A stretch of 7,281 nucleotides of DNA from RGIG1959 sp045651865. GTDB lineage: Bacteria > Bacillota > Clostridia > Oscillospirales > Acutalibacteraceae. Within the stretch, counting starts at the first letter, position 1; every line of letters begins with the position of its first letter. The notes below the pieces were generated by a model. The model worked only from the letters and a program-made list of their open reading frames with translations. It was not told where the DNA came from and did no database searches. The position numbers and the translations under genes were made by a program. The DNA lies in NCBI GenBank assembly GCA_045651865.1, contig JAZRTC010000009.1, forward strand, positions 1-7,281, given 5' to 3'. Below, in pieces: positions 1 to 5,634 of this stretch.

Positions 1-58
1 TGGTGTTTTCCGCCACTTCGCGCACATCGCCGCCTTTTAAAGTAATGTTCAACATCAT
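1..58 (-). CDS. thrS: Threonyl-tRNA synthetase, N-terminal fragment (runs off the left edge)
   Basis: Only the first 19 codons are inside the window. They read MMLNITLKGGDVREVAENT, which matches the opening beta strand and turn of the TGS domain that begins bacterial threonyl-tRNA synthetases (pattern I-T-L-x-D/G-G-x-V-R-E). The enzyme charges tRNA-Thr with threonine in the cytoplasm. An AGGAG ribosome binding site (plus-strand 66-70) lies 7 nt before the first ATG at 58; a second in-frame ATG follows at once (55-53), so the exact start is uncertain by one codon. The identification is strengthened by the T-box leader directly upstream, whose best specifier candidate is the Thr codon ACC. With so short a fragment, another TGS-domain protein cannot be excluded from the peptide alone. 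Confidence 0.82.
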   Translation of the reverse strand, partial: MMLNITLKGGDVREVAENT

Positions 59-103
59 TCGGTCACTCCTTTTGTGAGATCGATAATTTATCGGTGCGGG
101 AAA

Positions 104-144
104 CAAAAAAACGCTTCGTCCCCGTCAGACAGGGACGAAGCGTT
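104..144 (-). terminator. Intrinsic terminator of the T-box leader
   Basis: A 13-bp perfect stem (plus-strand 110-122 with 132-144, core CGCTTCGTCCC/GGGACGAAGCG) with a 9-nt loop is followed on the minus strand by a run of T (plus-strand A run 105-111). It lies just after the conserved T-box sequence and about 50 nt before the thrS start, where the regulated terminator of a T-box leader should be. Confidence 0.93.
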
Positions 145-360
145 AAGCTCCGTGGTTCCACCCAGATTCAGCCGTGCGAAAACACGACCCTCAACCGCCG
201 ATAACGAGGCGAACCGACACGGCTTATCCCGATAGTGGGTTCAGCCGCGCACTCGAAGGCGGTGGCACACCTGTAAAGGCCTTTGTGTCGCTTTCAGCCA
301 AGGCAACACTCTCTGGAAAAAGCTGAATTTACAAGCGGCGTCCTTCTCAACGCTTTACGA
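105..360 (-). promoter_or_regulatory. T-box riboswitch upstream of thrS
   Basis: Read on the minus strand, this leader shows the T-box parts in order. Stem I has GAAGG (346-342) pairing with CCTTC (259-255), then CTTGTAAA pairing with TTTACAGG. A CAGAGAG AG-bulge motif follows, and an apical GGCTGAAAG closed by GTGTTGC/GCGACAC. The internal loop between the two lower helices carries ACC followed by G (plus-strand 261-263), the best candidate specifier and a threonine codon. Downstream is the conserved T-box sequence TGGGTGGAACCACGG (plus-strand 150-164), then a terminator hairpin. In this class, uncharged tRNA pairs with the specifier and the T-box bulge, stabilises an antiterminator and allows transcription of the synthetase gene. 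The pairings were worked out by hand; the specifier is inference, the T-box class is firm. Confidence 0.93.
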
Positions 361-365
361 AATCT

Positions 366-394
366 ATTGTAACACCAATACAAAGGAAAGTCAA
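366..394 (-). promoter_or_regulatory. Sigma-A type promoter of the thrS T-box transcript
   Basis: On the minus strand the -35 box is TTGACT (plus-strand 389-394), followed by a 17-bp spacer and the -10 box TACAAT (plus-strand 366-371). This puts the transcription start near 359, immediately before the T-box stem I. Both boxes differ from the sigma-A consensus by one base. Confidence 0.88.
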
Positions 395-440
395 GTGGAT
401 GTAGATTGCATTTTTTGTCCGTCACAAAGCAAAGGTTTTC

Positions 441-469
441 TTGACACTTCTTGTAGAGGGTGATATAGT
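441..469 (+). promoter_or_regulatory. Sigma-A type promoter with extended -10, driving the phosphoesterase operon
   Basis: TTGACA (441-446, perfect -35) and TATAGT (464-469) are separated by 17 bp, and the -10 box is preceded by TGA (461-463), an extended -10 TGn. The predicted start near 476 gives a leader of about 60 nt to the TTG codon at 536. It is divergent from the thrS promoter, about 50 bp away between the two -35 boxes. No operator or riboswitch structure is visible in the short leader. Confidence 0.85.
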
Positions 470-521
470 TATTATGTATAAATATATATGCTTTTGCATT
501 TGAAACTTAGCGATACGCAAC

Positions 522-538
522 AAGGAGTGGGAACATTG
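522..538 (+). promoter_or_regulatory. Ribosome binding site that decides a TTG start
   Basis: AAGGAG (522-527) lies 8 nt before TTG (536-538). The in-frame ATG at 488, which would add 16 residues, has no Shine-Dalgarno sequence and sits only about 12 nt from the predicted transcription start. From the TTG the protein begins MDKKTIRQIT, a charged stretch leading into a hydrophobic segment, as expected for an exported or anchored protein. Confidence 0.8.
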
Positions 539-1567
539 GATAAGAAAACGATCCGACAGATCACTGCGGTCATTCTGGCGGGTGTGCTGGTATGTGCGGC
601 GGCGATCGGCGGGTATCTCTGGTATGTGGATCAGCAAAAAAAGCAGGATGATACGGTGTACACCTTGCTGTGGACTTCCGACCCGCAGTGGTACTCGTTT
701 AAATACTTCGACATCATCGAACAACAGAACCAATGGGTACTCGATAACATCGATACTTACGACATCCGCTACACCTTCCACACGGGTGATTTCGTCAACC
801 TGCCCGACAGCGAGGAAGAATGGTCGTTTATGTCCGAGCAGTATGTCAAGTGGGATGAAGCGGGTATGCCTTACGGCGTGCTTGCCGGCAACCACGATGT
901 AGACGGCGACGATCACTCCCAATTCAGCCGTTATTTCGGTCAGAAGCGGTTTGAAAACAACGAGTGGTATGGCGGCAGTTTTGAGGATAACTTCGGTCAT
1001 TACGACCTGATGACGATCGGCGAAACCGATTTCATCTTTGTGTATATGGGCTACGGCAGTTTTGAGACGAAGCATTACGACTGGCTGAACAGCGTGCTTG
1101 CCGAGCATAGCGACCGCGTGGCAGTGCTGTCCTTCCACGAATATCTCAATGCAGGCGGTGCGCGCACCAATACAGGTGAAAAGCTGTTCCAGCTGGTTGT
1201 GCTCAAAAACCCCAATGTCCGTATGGTGCTTTGCGGTCACAACTACGCATCGGCACGCGTGATCGATAAGATCGACGACACAGGGGACGGCGAAGCCGAT
1301 CGTACCGTGTATCAGATGATCGCCAATTACCAGAGTACCACAAACGGCGGTAACGGCTTTATGCGCTTTATGGAGTGCGATACCGAAAACGGCACGATTA
1401 CCTGCAAGACTTATTCGCCGTATATTGACGAATTCGGTTCGGATTACGAAACGGATGAACCGATCGACGAATACGGCACACGGGACGATTTTGTGATCCC
1501 GTTTGATTTTTCAAACCCCGTAACAAAAGCCGAAGGTGACCTTGAAGTCGGCGAGGTTGTAGAATAA
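536..1567 (+). CDS. Membrane-anchored calcineurin-like metallophosphoesterase (paralogue A)
   Basis: A 343-residue protein from the TTG start. Residues 1-10 are basic, 11-31 are hydrophobic (AVILAGVLVC onward) and act as a signal anchor or uncleaved signal peptide, so the domain should face outside the membrane. From about residue 40 to the end is a metallophosphoesterase domain: D49-P-Q51, G84-D85, G118-N119-H120-D121, H201 in FHEY, and G234-H235-N-Y237. These follow the family order D-x-H, GD, GNHD, H, GHxH, but with Q at the second position and Y in place of the last His. An acidic loop with spacing D-x-T-x-D-G (247-252) precedes DRTVYQ and a GGNGFMRFMEC motif common in secreted bacterial relatives. 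The substrate cannot be read from the sequence; phosphomonoester or phosphodiester hydrolysis is known for the fold. It is the first gene of an operon; the next ribosome binding site overlaps its stop codon. It is about 68% identical to the same domain of the next gene. Confidence 0.9.
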   Translation: MDKKTIRQITAVILAGVLVCAAAIGGYLWYVDQQKKQDDTVYTLLWTSDPQWYSFKYFDIIEQQNQWVLDNIDTYDIRYTFHTGDFVNLPDSEEEWSFMSEQYVKWDEAGMPYGVLAGNHDVDGDDHSQFSRYFGQKRFENNEWYGGSFEDNFGHYDLMTIGETDFIFVYMGYGSFETKHYDWLNSVLAEHSDRVAVLSFHEYLNAGGARTNTGEKLFQLVVLKNPNVRMVLCGHNYASARVIDKIDDTGDGEADRTVYQMIANYQSTTNGGNGFMRFMECDTENGTITCKTYSPYIDEFGSDYETDEPIDEYGTRDDFVIPFDFSNPVTKAEGDLEVGEVVE

Positions 1568-1582
1568 GGAGTGTTTTGTATG
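1566..1582 (+). promoter_or_regulatory. Ribosome binding site overlapping the upstream stop codon
   Basis: AAGGAG (1566-1571) begins inside the TAA stop (1565-1567) of the upstream gene and lies 8 nt before ATG at 1580. The GTG at 1571 is in frame but shares a base with this site, so it cannot be the start it serves. The arrangement suggests translational coupling of the two phosphoesterases. Confidence 0.82.
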
Positions 1583-4500
1583 AAGATGTGTAAGCGATTG
1601 ACTGCATTGGTGTTATCCTTGCTGTTGCTCGTGGGACTGTTGCCGCTGTCGGCGGTGGCGGCGACCATCGAGAAGCTGGAGGATCACACCTATACCTTGC
1701 TGTGGACGACCGACCCGCAGTGGTATTCTTTTGCCTATCAGGACATCATTGACCACCAGAACCGATGGGTGGTGGATAACTACAAGCGTCTGGATATCCG
1801 CTATACCTTCCACACAGGCGACTTTGTGGATAACCCGCACAGCCATACGCAATGGGCGGTTATGGACGAAGCGTATCGCCTGTGGGATGAGGCGGGCTTC
1901 CCTTACGGCATTCTTGCCGGCAACCACGATGTCGACGGTTCGGATCATACCGAGTACAGCCAGTATTTCGGTAAAGCACGATATGACAGCAACGCGTGGT
2001 ACGGCGAAAGCTTCGAGGACAACTTCGGCCACTATGATCTGATGACCATTGACGGCACCGATTTCATCTTCGTGTATATGGGCTACAACAGCGTTTATAA
2101 CGACGATGTATACGATTGGCTCAACTATGTGCTTGCAAAGCACGCCGACCGCGTGGCAACCCTGTGCTTCCACGATTATATGCAGGCAAACGGCACGCGT
2201 TCCCCGAACGGCGAGCTGTTCTTCCAGAAGGTCGTGCTCAAAAACCCCAATGTCCGTATGGTGATGTGCGGCCACAACTACAACTCCACCCGTAAGATGG
2301 ATGCGATCGATGATAACGGTGACGGCAGAGCCGACCGCACCGTGTATCAGATCATGGCGAACTATCAGAGCACGACAAAAGGCGGCAACGGCTTTATGCG
2401 CTTTATGGAGTGCGACACCGCCGCAGGTGAGATCGCTTGCCGCACCTATTCGCCCTATACCGAGAGCTTCGGCTCGGATTATGAAGACGGCGCGGCATTC
2501 GACGAATACGGCACGCGTGACAACTTCACCATCCCGTTTGATTTCAGCCAGCCGACTCCCAAAGCGAGCGGCGATCCTGCATACGGTACGGTCGTGAACG
2601 AGCCTGTTGTTGCGTTCGCCTCCACCGACAGCGATGCGGCGATTTCGCTTCCCGTTACCTATCAGAATGTTGCCGAGACCTGCCCCGCGTATCGCGGTGT
2701 CGGTGTGTATGACCGTTATTTCTCGGCGGATGCGACCGATGCGTTCGGCAATCCGAAGATGCTTGACTATGTCATTGCGCGTTATGTGCAAGGCAAAGGC
2801 TACACGGTCTCGTGGATCGTGGACGGTGCCTCACTGGCAGACGGCGAGATCGTGGCGATCCCGCACGACGGCATCGTGATTGTATTCCCCGATAACACGG
2901 TCGATCTCAACCGCTTGTATATCGGTAGAAAGATCGTGGCAAAGAACTTGGGCGGCATTACAACGCCGAGTGCTTTGAAACCGATGACCTTGATGATCAA
3001 CGGTACCTATTACAGCGTCAACGCGTTCAACCGCCTCAACGGCAACAACGAGTGGACGATTTACGATTCTCTGAGCGGGAATACGACAAGCTATGCCCAC
3101 ACCTGGGATATGCTGTTTGCGTGCGCGCCTGTTTCGGGCACGACCTATAAGGTCACAGCGGCGAATACCACGCTCGGCGTTGACAAGACCATGAATATTC
3201 CCGCAGGCGGTTTTGTGCTGGCGATCAACACCTATTCGGGCGGCAAAGCACTTGCCGGTTCGCTTCGCCGCATGGTGCCTGTCGGCACAACACTCGACCT
3301 GAGCGGCTATGAGCCGGGCAAGGGCGCAACCTATAATAAGCAAAGCATCCTGCCGTCCTCCTCGTCCAAGTGGGTGCTGGAGACCAATGCCGCGGCGGCA
3401 ACGGAAAACGGCGCACAGGTGCTGTATAAGAGCGGCGGCGCCGACAGCGGCACCTGGCCTGCAGCGGATTATATCTTCACCAATCCGATCACCGTTGACC
3501 CCGCATCGATGGCACTTGCGTACGATTACACCCTTGAAACCAACGGCAAAGTCAACATCATCCTCTTTTTCAACGGCGCGACGCCGACGACGGGCACCAG
3601 CGCCAATAAGCTGTCCATTCAGTCGTATTTCGGCGGCGCCAATATCTCCTCGGGCAGCGGCGATGTCAAGGGTGACGATGTCGCGCGAAGCGGCAAGATC
3701 GACCTGAGCGGCGTCACCTTCCCTGACGGTGCTTACAATGCCGACGGTACGCTGTCGCTCAGCGCCATCCGCGTGATGAATGCGGGTTATGTCGGCAAGA
3801 AGCTGATCCTGCGTGATCTGTCGCTGACAAACGATATCGGCGTGGAATCGGATGATCAGGTCGAGCAGACAATCCCGCTTATCAGCCCCGACATCACCGT
3901 GAAGAACGAAACGCTCCCGGGTGGCTACACTTATGATAACGGTCAGCTTTCCGTTACAGCGGATTCTGACAGCGGTTATGAGATCACCATGACGCTCAAC
4001 GACGCTGTCAAGGTGTCGGTGCTCAAAAACTGGCTGATCAATGTGCAATCGACTGCCGATTTTGATATCAAGCTGAATGTGACAACAACGGTGGGAGATA
4101 CCACATACGGTCTTGTCAGCGAATTCGGCCCTGCGTTTTCGTCAACGGGCGGTTCGATTCCTGCGGGATCGTATTGGAAAAACTTTGATCTTTTGAGTTG
4201 TTATACTTGGAACGATGTGCTTCCTGCCAACGGCATGAGCACCGTCAAGAGCGTGACGATTACGCTTGCTTGCGCAGGTACGCTGGATCTCCACGCGTTG
4301 CAGTTGACCAATACGACTTACGGCGGCTACTTCGCAGACGGCGTTTATAAGTCCGAGACGACCCCGCGCACTGTGCTGGAGTCGGATGTCTATACGGTCG
4401 AAAACGGCTATATCAGCGGTGTGGCGGCGAATACAACGCTTGACAGCTGGATGGCGAATATTGACTCGGCATACACGGTGACGGTGTATGAGAACGGCAC

Positions 4501-4768
4501 AGCGGTCAGCGGCGCAACGCTTGCCAAAACGGGCCAGACCGTAACTGTGACAAGCGGAAACACGACGCTCGGCAGCTTTACCGTCATTGTTAAGGGCGAT
4601 GTCCTGAGCACGGGTAAGATCAGCACCAGCGGTATGCGTGCGATTTTGAAATACACCATGAACGGCGACAGCTTCAGCGAAGCGCAGAAGCTCGCCGCCG
4701 ATGCGGATGACAACGGCATTGTCAACACCAACGATGTCCGTCAGCTGCTCATTATGCTCAATGCGTAA
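1580..4768 (+). CDS. Secreted multidomain metallophosphoesterase with C-terminal dockerin (paralogue B)
   Basis: A 1062-residue exported protein. Residues 1-28 are a signal peptide (MKMCKR, leucine-rich core, probable cleavage after AVA or AVAA). Residues 35-340 are a calcineurin-like phosphoesterase: D45-P-Q47, G80-D81, GNHD 114-117, H198 and G231-H232-N-Y234, with the last His of GHxH again replaced by Tyr. Residues about 345-580 hold a region with two IPxxGxVxx segments (427-435, 540-548), the second followed by VGTTLDL (568-574), a motif style I associate with secreted beta-domains but cannot name. About 595-752 and 770-912 look like two beta-sandwich, carbohydrate-binding-like modules. 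Residues 934-1005 are a small beta domain often seen before dockerins. Residues 1006-1062 form a dockerin: the second calcium loop is complete (D1041, D1043, N1045, G1046, D1052), while the first keeps D1007 and G1012 but has L1009, T1011 and G1018 at ligand positions. A dockerin implies attachment to a cohesin protein. The substrate is unknown; module limits are estimates by eye. Confidence 0.9.
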   Translation: MKMCKRLTALVLSLLLLVGLLPLSAVAATIEKLEDHTYTLLWTTDPQWYSFAYQDIIDHQNRWVVDNYKRLDIRYTFHTGDFVDNPHSHTQWAVMDEAYRLWDEAGFPYGILAGNHDVDGSDHTEYSQYFGKARYDSNAWYGESFEDNFGHYDLMTIDGTDFIFVYMGYNSVYNDDVYDWLNYVLAKHADRVATLCFHDYMQANGTRSPNGELFFQKVVLKNPNVRMVMCGHNYNSTRKMDAIDDNGDGRADRTVYQIMANYQSTTKGGNGFMRFMECDTAAGEIACRTYSPYTESFGSDYEDGAAFDEYGTRDNFTIPFDFSQPTPKASGDPAYGTVVNEPVVAFASTDSDAAISLPVTYQNVAETCPAYRGVGVYDRYFSADATDAFGNPKMLDYVIARYVQGKGYTVSWIVDGASLADGEIVAIPHDGIVIVFPDNTVDLNRLYIGRKIVAKNLGGITTPSALKPMTLMINGTYYSVNAFNRLNGNNEWTIYDSLSGNTTSYAHTWDMLFACAPVSGTTYKVTAANTTLGVDKTMNIPAGGFVLAINTYSGGKALAGSLRRMVPVGTTLDLSGYEPGKGATYNKQSILPSSSSKWVLETNAAAATENGAQVLYKSGGADSGTWPAADYIFTNPITVDPASMALAYDYTLETNGKVNIILFFNGATPTTGTSANKLSIQSYFGGANISSGSGDVKGDDVARSGKIDLSGVTFPDGAYNADGTLSLSAIRVMNAGYVGKKLILRDLSLTNDIGVESDDQVEQTIPLISPDITVKNETLPGGYTYDNGQLSVTADSDSGYEITMTLNDAVKVSVLKNWLINVQSTADFDIKLNVTTTVGDTTYGLVSEFGPAFSSTGGSIPAGSYWKNFDLLSCYTWNDVLPANGMSTVKSVTITLACAGTLDLHALQLTNTTYGGYFADGVYKSETTPRTVLESDVYTVENGYISGVAANTTLDSWMANIDSAYTVTVYENGTAVSGATLAKTGQTVTVTSGNTTLGSFTVIVKGDVLSTGKISTSGMRAILKYTMNGDSFSEAQKLAADADDNGIVNTNDVRQLLIMLNA

Positions 4769-4774
4769 ATAAAC

Positions 4775-4810
4775 AACCGCGGGGTTGCTGTCTGCAACCC
4801 CGCGGTTTTA
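4775..4810 (+). terminator. Strong intrinsic terminator of the phosphoesterase operon
   Basis: Six nt after the stop codon, AACCGCGGGGTTGC (4775-4788) pairs perfectly over 14 bp with GCAACCCCGCGGTT (4794-4807) around a 5-nt loop, followed by a short TTTT run. The tail is short for so stable a stem. On the minus strand the stem is followed by TTGTTTATTT, so it could also stop transcription arriving from the right. Confidence 0.9.
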
Positions 4811-4814
4811 TGTT

Positions 4815-4841
4815 GTAGGGGAGGGCTTCCACGCCCTCCCG
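4815..4841. repeat. GC-rich hairpin repeat, copy 1
   Basis: GTAGGGGAGGGC, TTCCAC, GCCCTCCC: an 8-bp perfect stem (4819-4826 with 4833-4840) and a 6-nt loop. It shares the layout GTAGGGGA-S-GG-S-TTCC followed by the complementary arm with the hairpin at 5089-5110, in the same orientation. It appears to be a copy of a dispersed intergenic repeat rather than a terminator, because no T-run follows. Confidence 0.6.
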
Positions 4842-4911
4842 CAAAGCGTTCTCCGCCCCTGCGTACACGGATCAAATTTGCATAAACATTCGTGGGGGAC
4901 GGATGTGATGC

Positions 4912-4927
4912 GCGTCCTTTCGGACGC
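4912..4927. repeat. Short perfect hairpin
   Basis: GCGTCC (4912-4917), loop TTTC, GGACGC (4922-4927). The stem is six GC-rich pairs with no T-run on either side, so a terminator is unlikely. It lies next to the left arm of the larger inverted repeat and may be part of the same mosaic. Confidence 0.5.
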
Positions 4928-4932
4928 ACCGT

Positions 4933-5056
4933 GGCCCCCTCTTAGAGGGGGCTGGATCGCCGACAGGCGCGACTGGGGGAGTATGTGGAGCGGTTGACAT
5001 AAAAACTCCCTCCGTCACTCGCTACGCTCGTGCCACCTCCCTCAATGAGGGAGGCA
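4933..5056. repeat. Long imperfect inverted repeat (fold-back, MITE-like element)
   Basis: The left arm (about 4933-4982) and the reverse complement of the right arm (about 5005-5056) align as diverged copies. Both start with a palindrome (CCCCCTCTTAGAGGGGG at 4935-4951; CCTCCCTCAATGAGGGAGG at 5036-5054), continue through a TGG and a GC-rich middle, and end in GGGGGAGT (4975-4982) opposite ACTCCCTCC (5005-5013). A 22-nt spacer lies between. Each arm can also form its own hairpin. There is no transposase gene, so if mobile it would depend on an enzyme elsewhere. I recall similar CCCTC/GAGGG elements between genes in gut clostridia, but this is from memory. Confidence 0.6.
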
Positions 5057-5088
5057 GGGCGCATATCTCCGACTTGCAGGCGGCATCG

Positions 5089-5110
5089 TAGGGGACGGGT
5101 TCCCCGTCCC
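5089..5110. repeat. GC-rich hairpin repeat, copy 2
   Basis: GTAGGGGACGGG, TTC, CCCGTCCC: an 8-bp perfect stem (5092-5099 with 5103-5110). It has the same layout and orientation as the hairpin at 4815-4841, with a compensated change from GAGGGC/GCCCTC to GACGGG/CCCGTC. Together the two copies bracket the inverted repeat. Confidence 0.6.
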
Positions 5111-5156
5111 ACAAAATCCGCACGATTCCGTGCCCTGCGATGTTACTATACACCCC

Positions 5157-5193
5157 AAAAAGAAAAACCCGAAACCAAACGGTTTCGGGTTTT
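5157..5193 (-). terminator. Intrinsic terminator of the rplM-rpsI operon
   Basis: On the minus strand a 13-bp perfect stem (plus-strand 5181-5193 with 5164-5176, core AACCCGAAACC) with a 4-nt loop is followed by TTTTTCTTTTT. It lies 18 nt after the rpsI stop codon. Confidence 0.95.
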
Positions 5194-5211
5194 GTGCTTG
5201 ATGAAGTAAAA

Positions 5212-5616
5212 TCAGCGCTTGGACAACTGGGGAGCGCGACGAGCGGCTTTGAGGCCGTACTTCTTTCTTTCCTTCATACGCGGATCGCGGGTCAGGAAGC
5301 CTGCCTTCTTGAGCAGGGGGCGAAGCTCTTCGCTGTTGTACTGCAGCAGCGCACGAGCCACACCGTGACGAATCGCGCCGGCCTGACCGGTCACGCCACC
5401 GCCGTTGACGCGGCACTCAATGTCAAACTTGTCAGCGGTGCCGGTAAGCTCCAGAGGCTGACGAACGATCAATTTCAGGGTCTCGAGGCCGAAGTAGCTA
5501 TCGATGTCACGATCGTTGATGGTCACCTTGCCGGTACCTGCGTACAAACGAACGCGAGCAACAGAGCTCTTTCTTCTGCCGGTTCCGTAGAAAAACGGTC
5601 TGGTATTGTAATCCAT
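5212..5616 (-). CDS. rpsI: 30S ribosomal protein S9
   Basis: A 134-residue small-subunit ribosomal protein, close to the usual length of about 130. Hallmarks are GTGRRKSSVARV (residues 11-22), LTGTADKFDIECRVNGGG in the middle, the QAGAIRHGVARAL segment, and the basic tail ending in KKYGLKAARRAPQLSKR; the C-terminal SKR reaches the P-site tRNA in the ribosome. AAAGGAGG (plus-strand 5626-5633) lies 9 nt before the ATG. It follows rplM by 18 nt, the standard L13-S9 operon arrangement, and is closed by its own terminator. Nothing is unusual. Confidence 0.99.
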   Translation of the reverse strand: MDYNTRPFFYGTGRRKSSVARVRLYAGTGKVTINDRDIDSYFGLETLKLIVRQPLELTGTADKFDIECRVNGGGVTGQAGAIRHGVARALLQYNSEELRPLLKKAGFLTRDPRMKERKKYGLKAARRAPQLSKR

Positions 5617-5634
5617 TGTTTACAGCCTCCTTTC

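Larger units (their letters stand above)
4811..5156. other. Gene-free island of palindromic repeats
   Basis: Between the operon terminator and the rpsI terminator I see no convincing gene on either strand: the open frames here lack ribosome binding sites, are low in sense and run across hairpins. The stretch is GC-rich with runs of C and G, and holds at least four hairpin-forming elements, listed separately. The last 40 nt or so (5112-5153) carry nothing I can identify. The convergent genes on both sides make this a typical neutral site for insertion of small repeats. Confidence 0.7.

Noticed and set aside
422..1240. 272-residue open frame on the minus strand
   Set aside because: Lies almost wholly opposite the phosphoesterase gene, has no ribosome binding site and shows low-complexity His/Val/Ile composition typical of an antisense shadow.
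1571..1573. GTG as start of the secreted phosphoesterase
   Set aside because: It overlaps the last base of the AAGGAG site; ATG at 1580 has the correct 8-nt spacing and begins a normal signal peptide.
1613..2791. 392-residue open frame on the minus strand
   Set aside because: Antisense shadow of gene 2; its peptide resembles that of the 422-1240 frame only because the two sense genes are paralogues.
2831..4048. 405-residue open frame on the minus strand
   Set aside because: Antisense to the beta-module region of gene 2, Arg/His-rich, with no recognisable domain or ribosome binding site.
1580..4768. Frameshift or split of an originally longer gene 1
   Set aside because: Gene 1 ends in frame at the domain boundary, and gene 2 has its own ribosome binding site, signal peptide and complete copy of the domain, so two intact genes explain the region better.
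4785..4997. 70-residue open frame in the intergenic island
   Set aside because: Starts inside the operon terminator and crosses hairpin repeats; no ribosome binding site.
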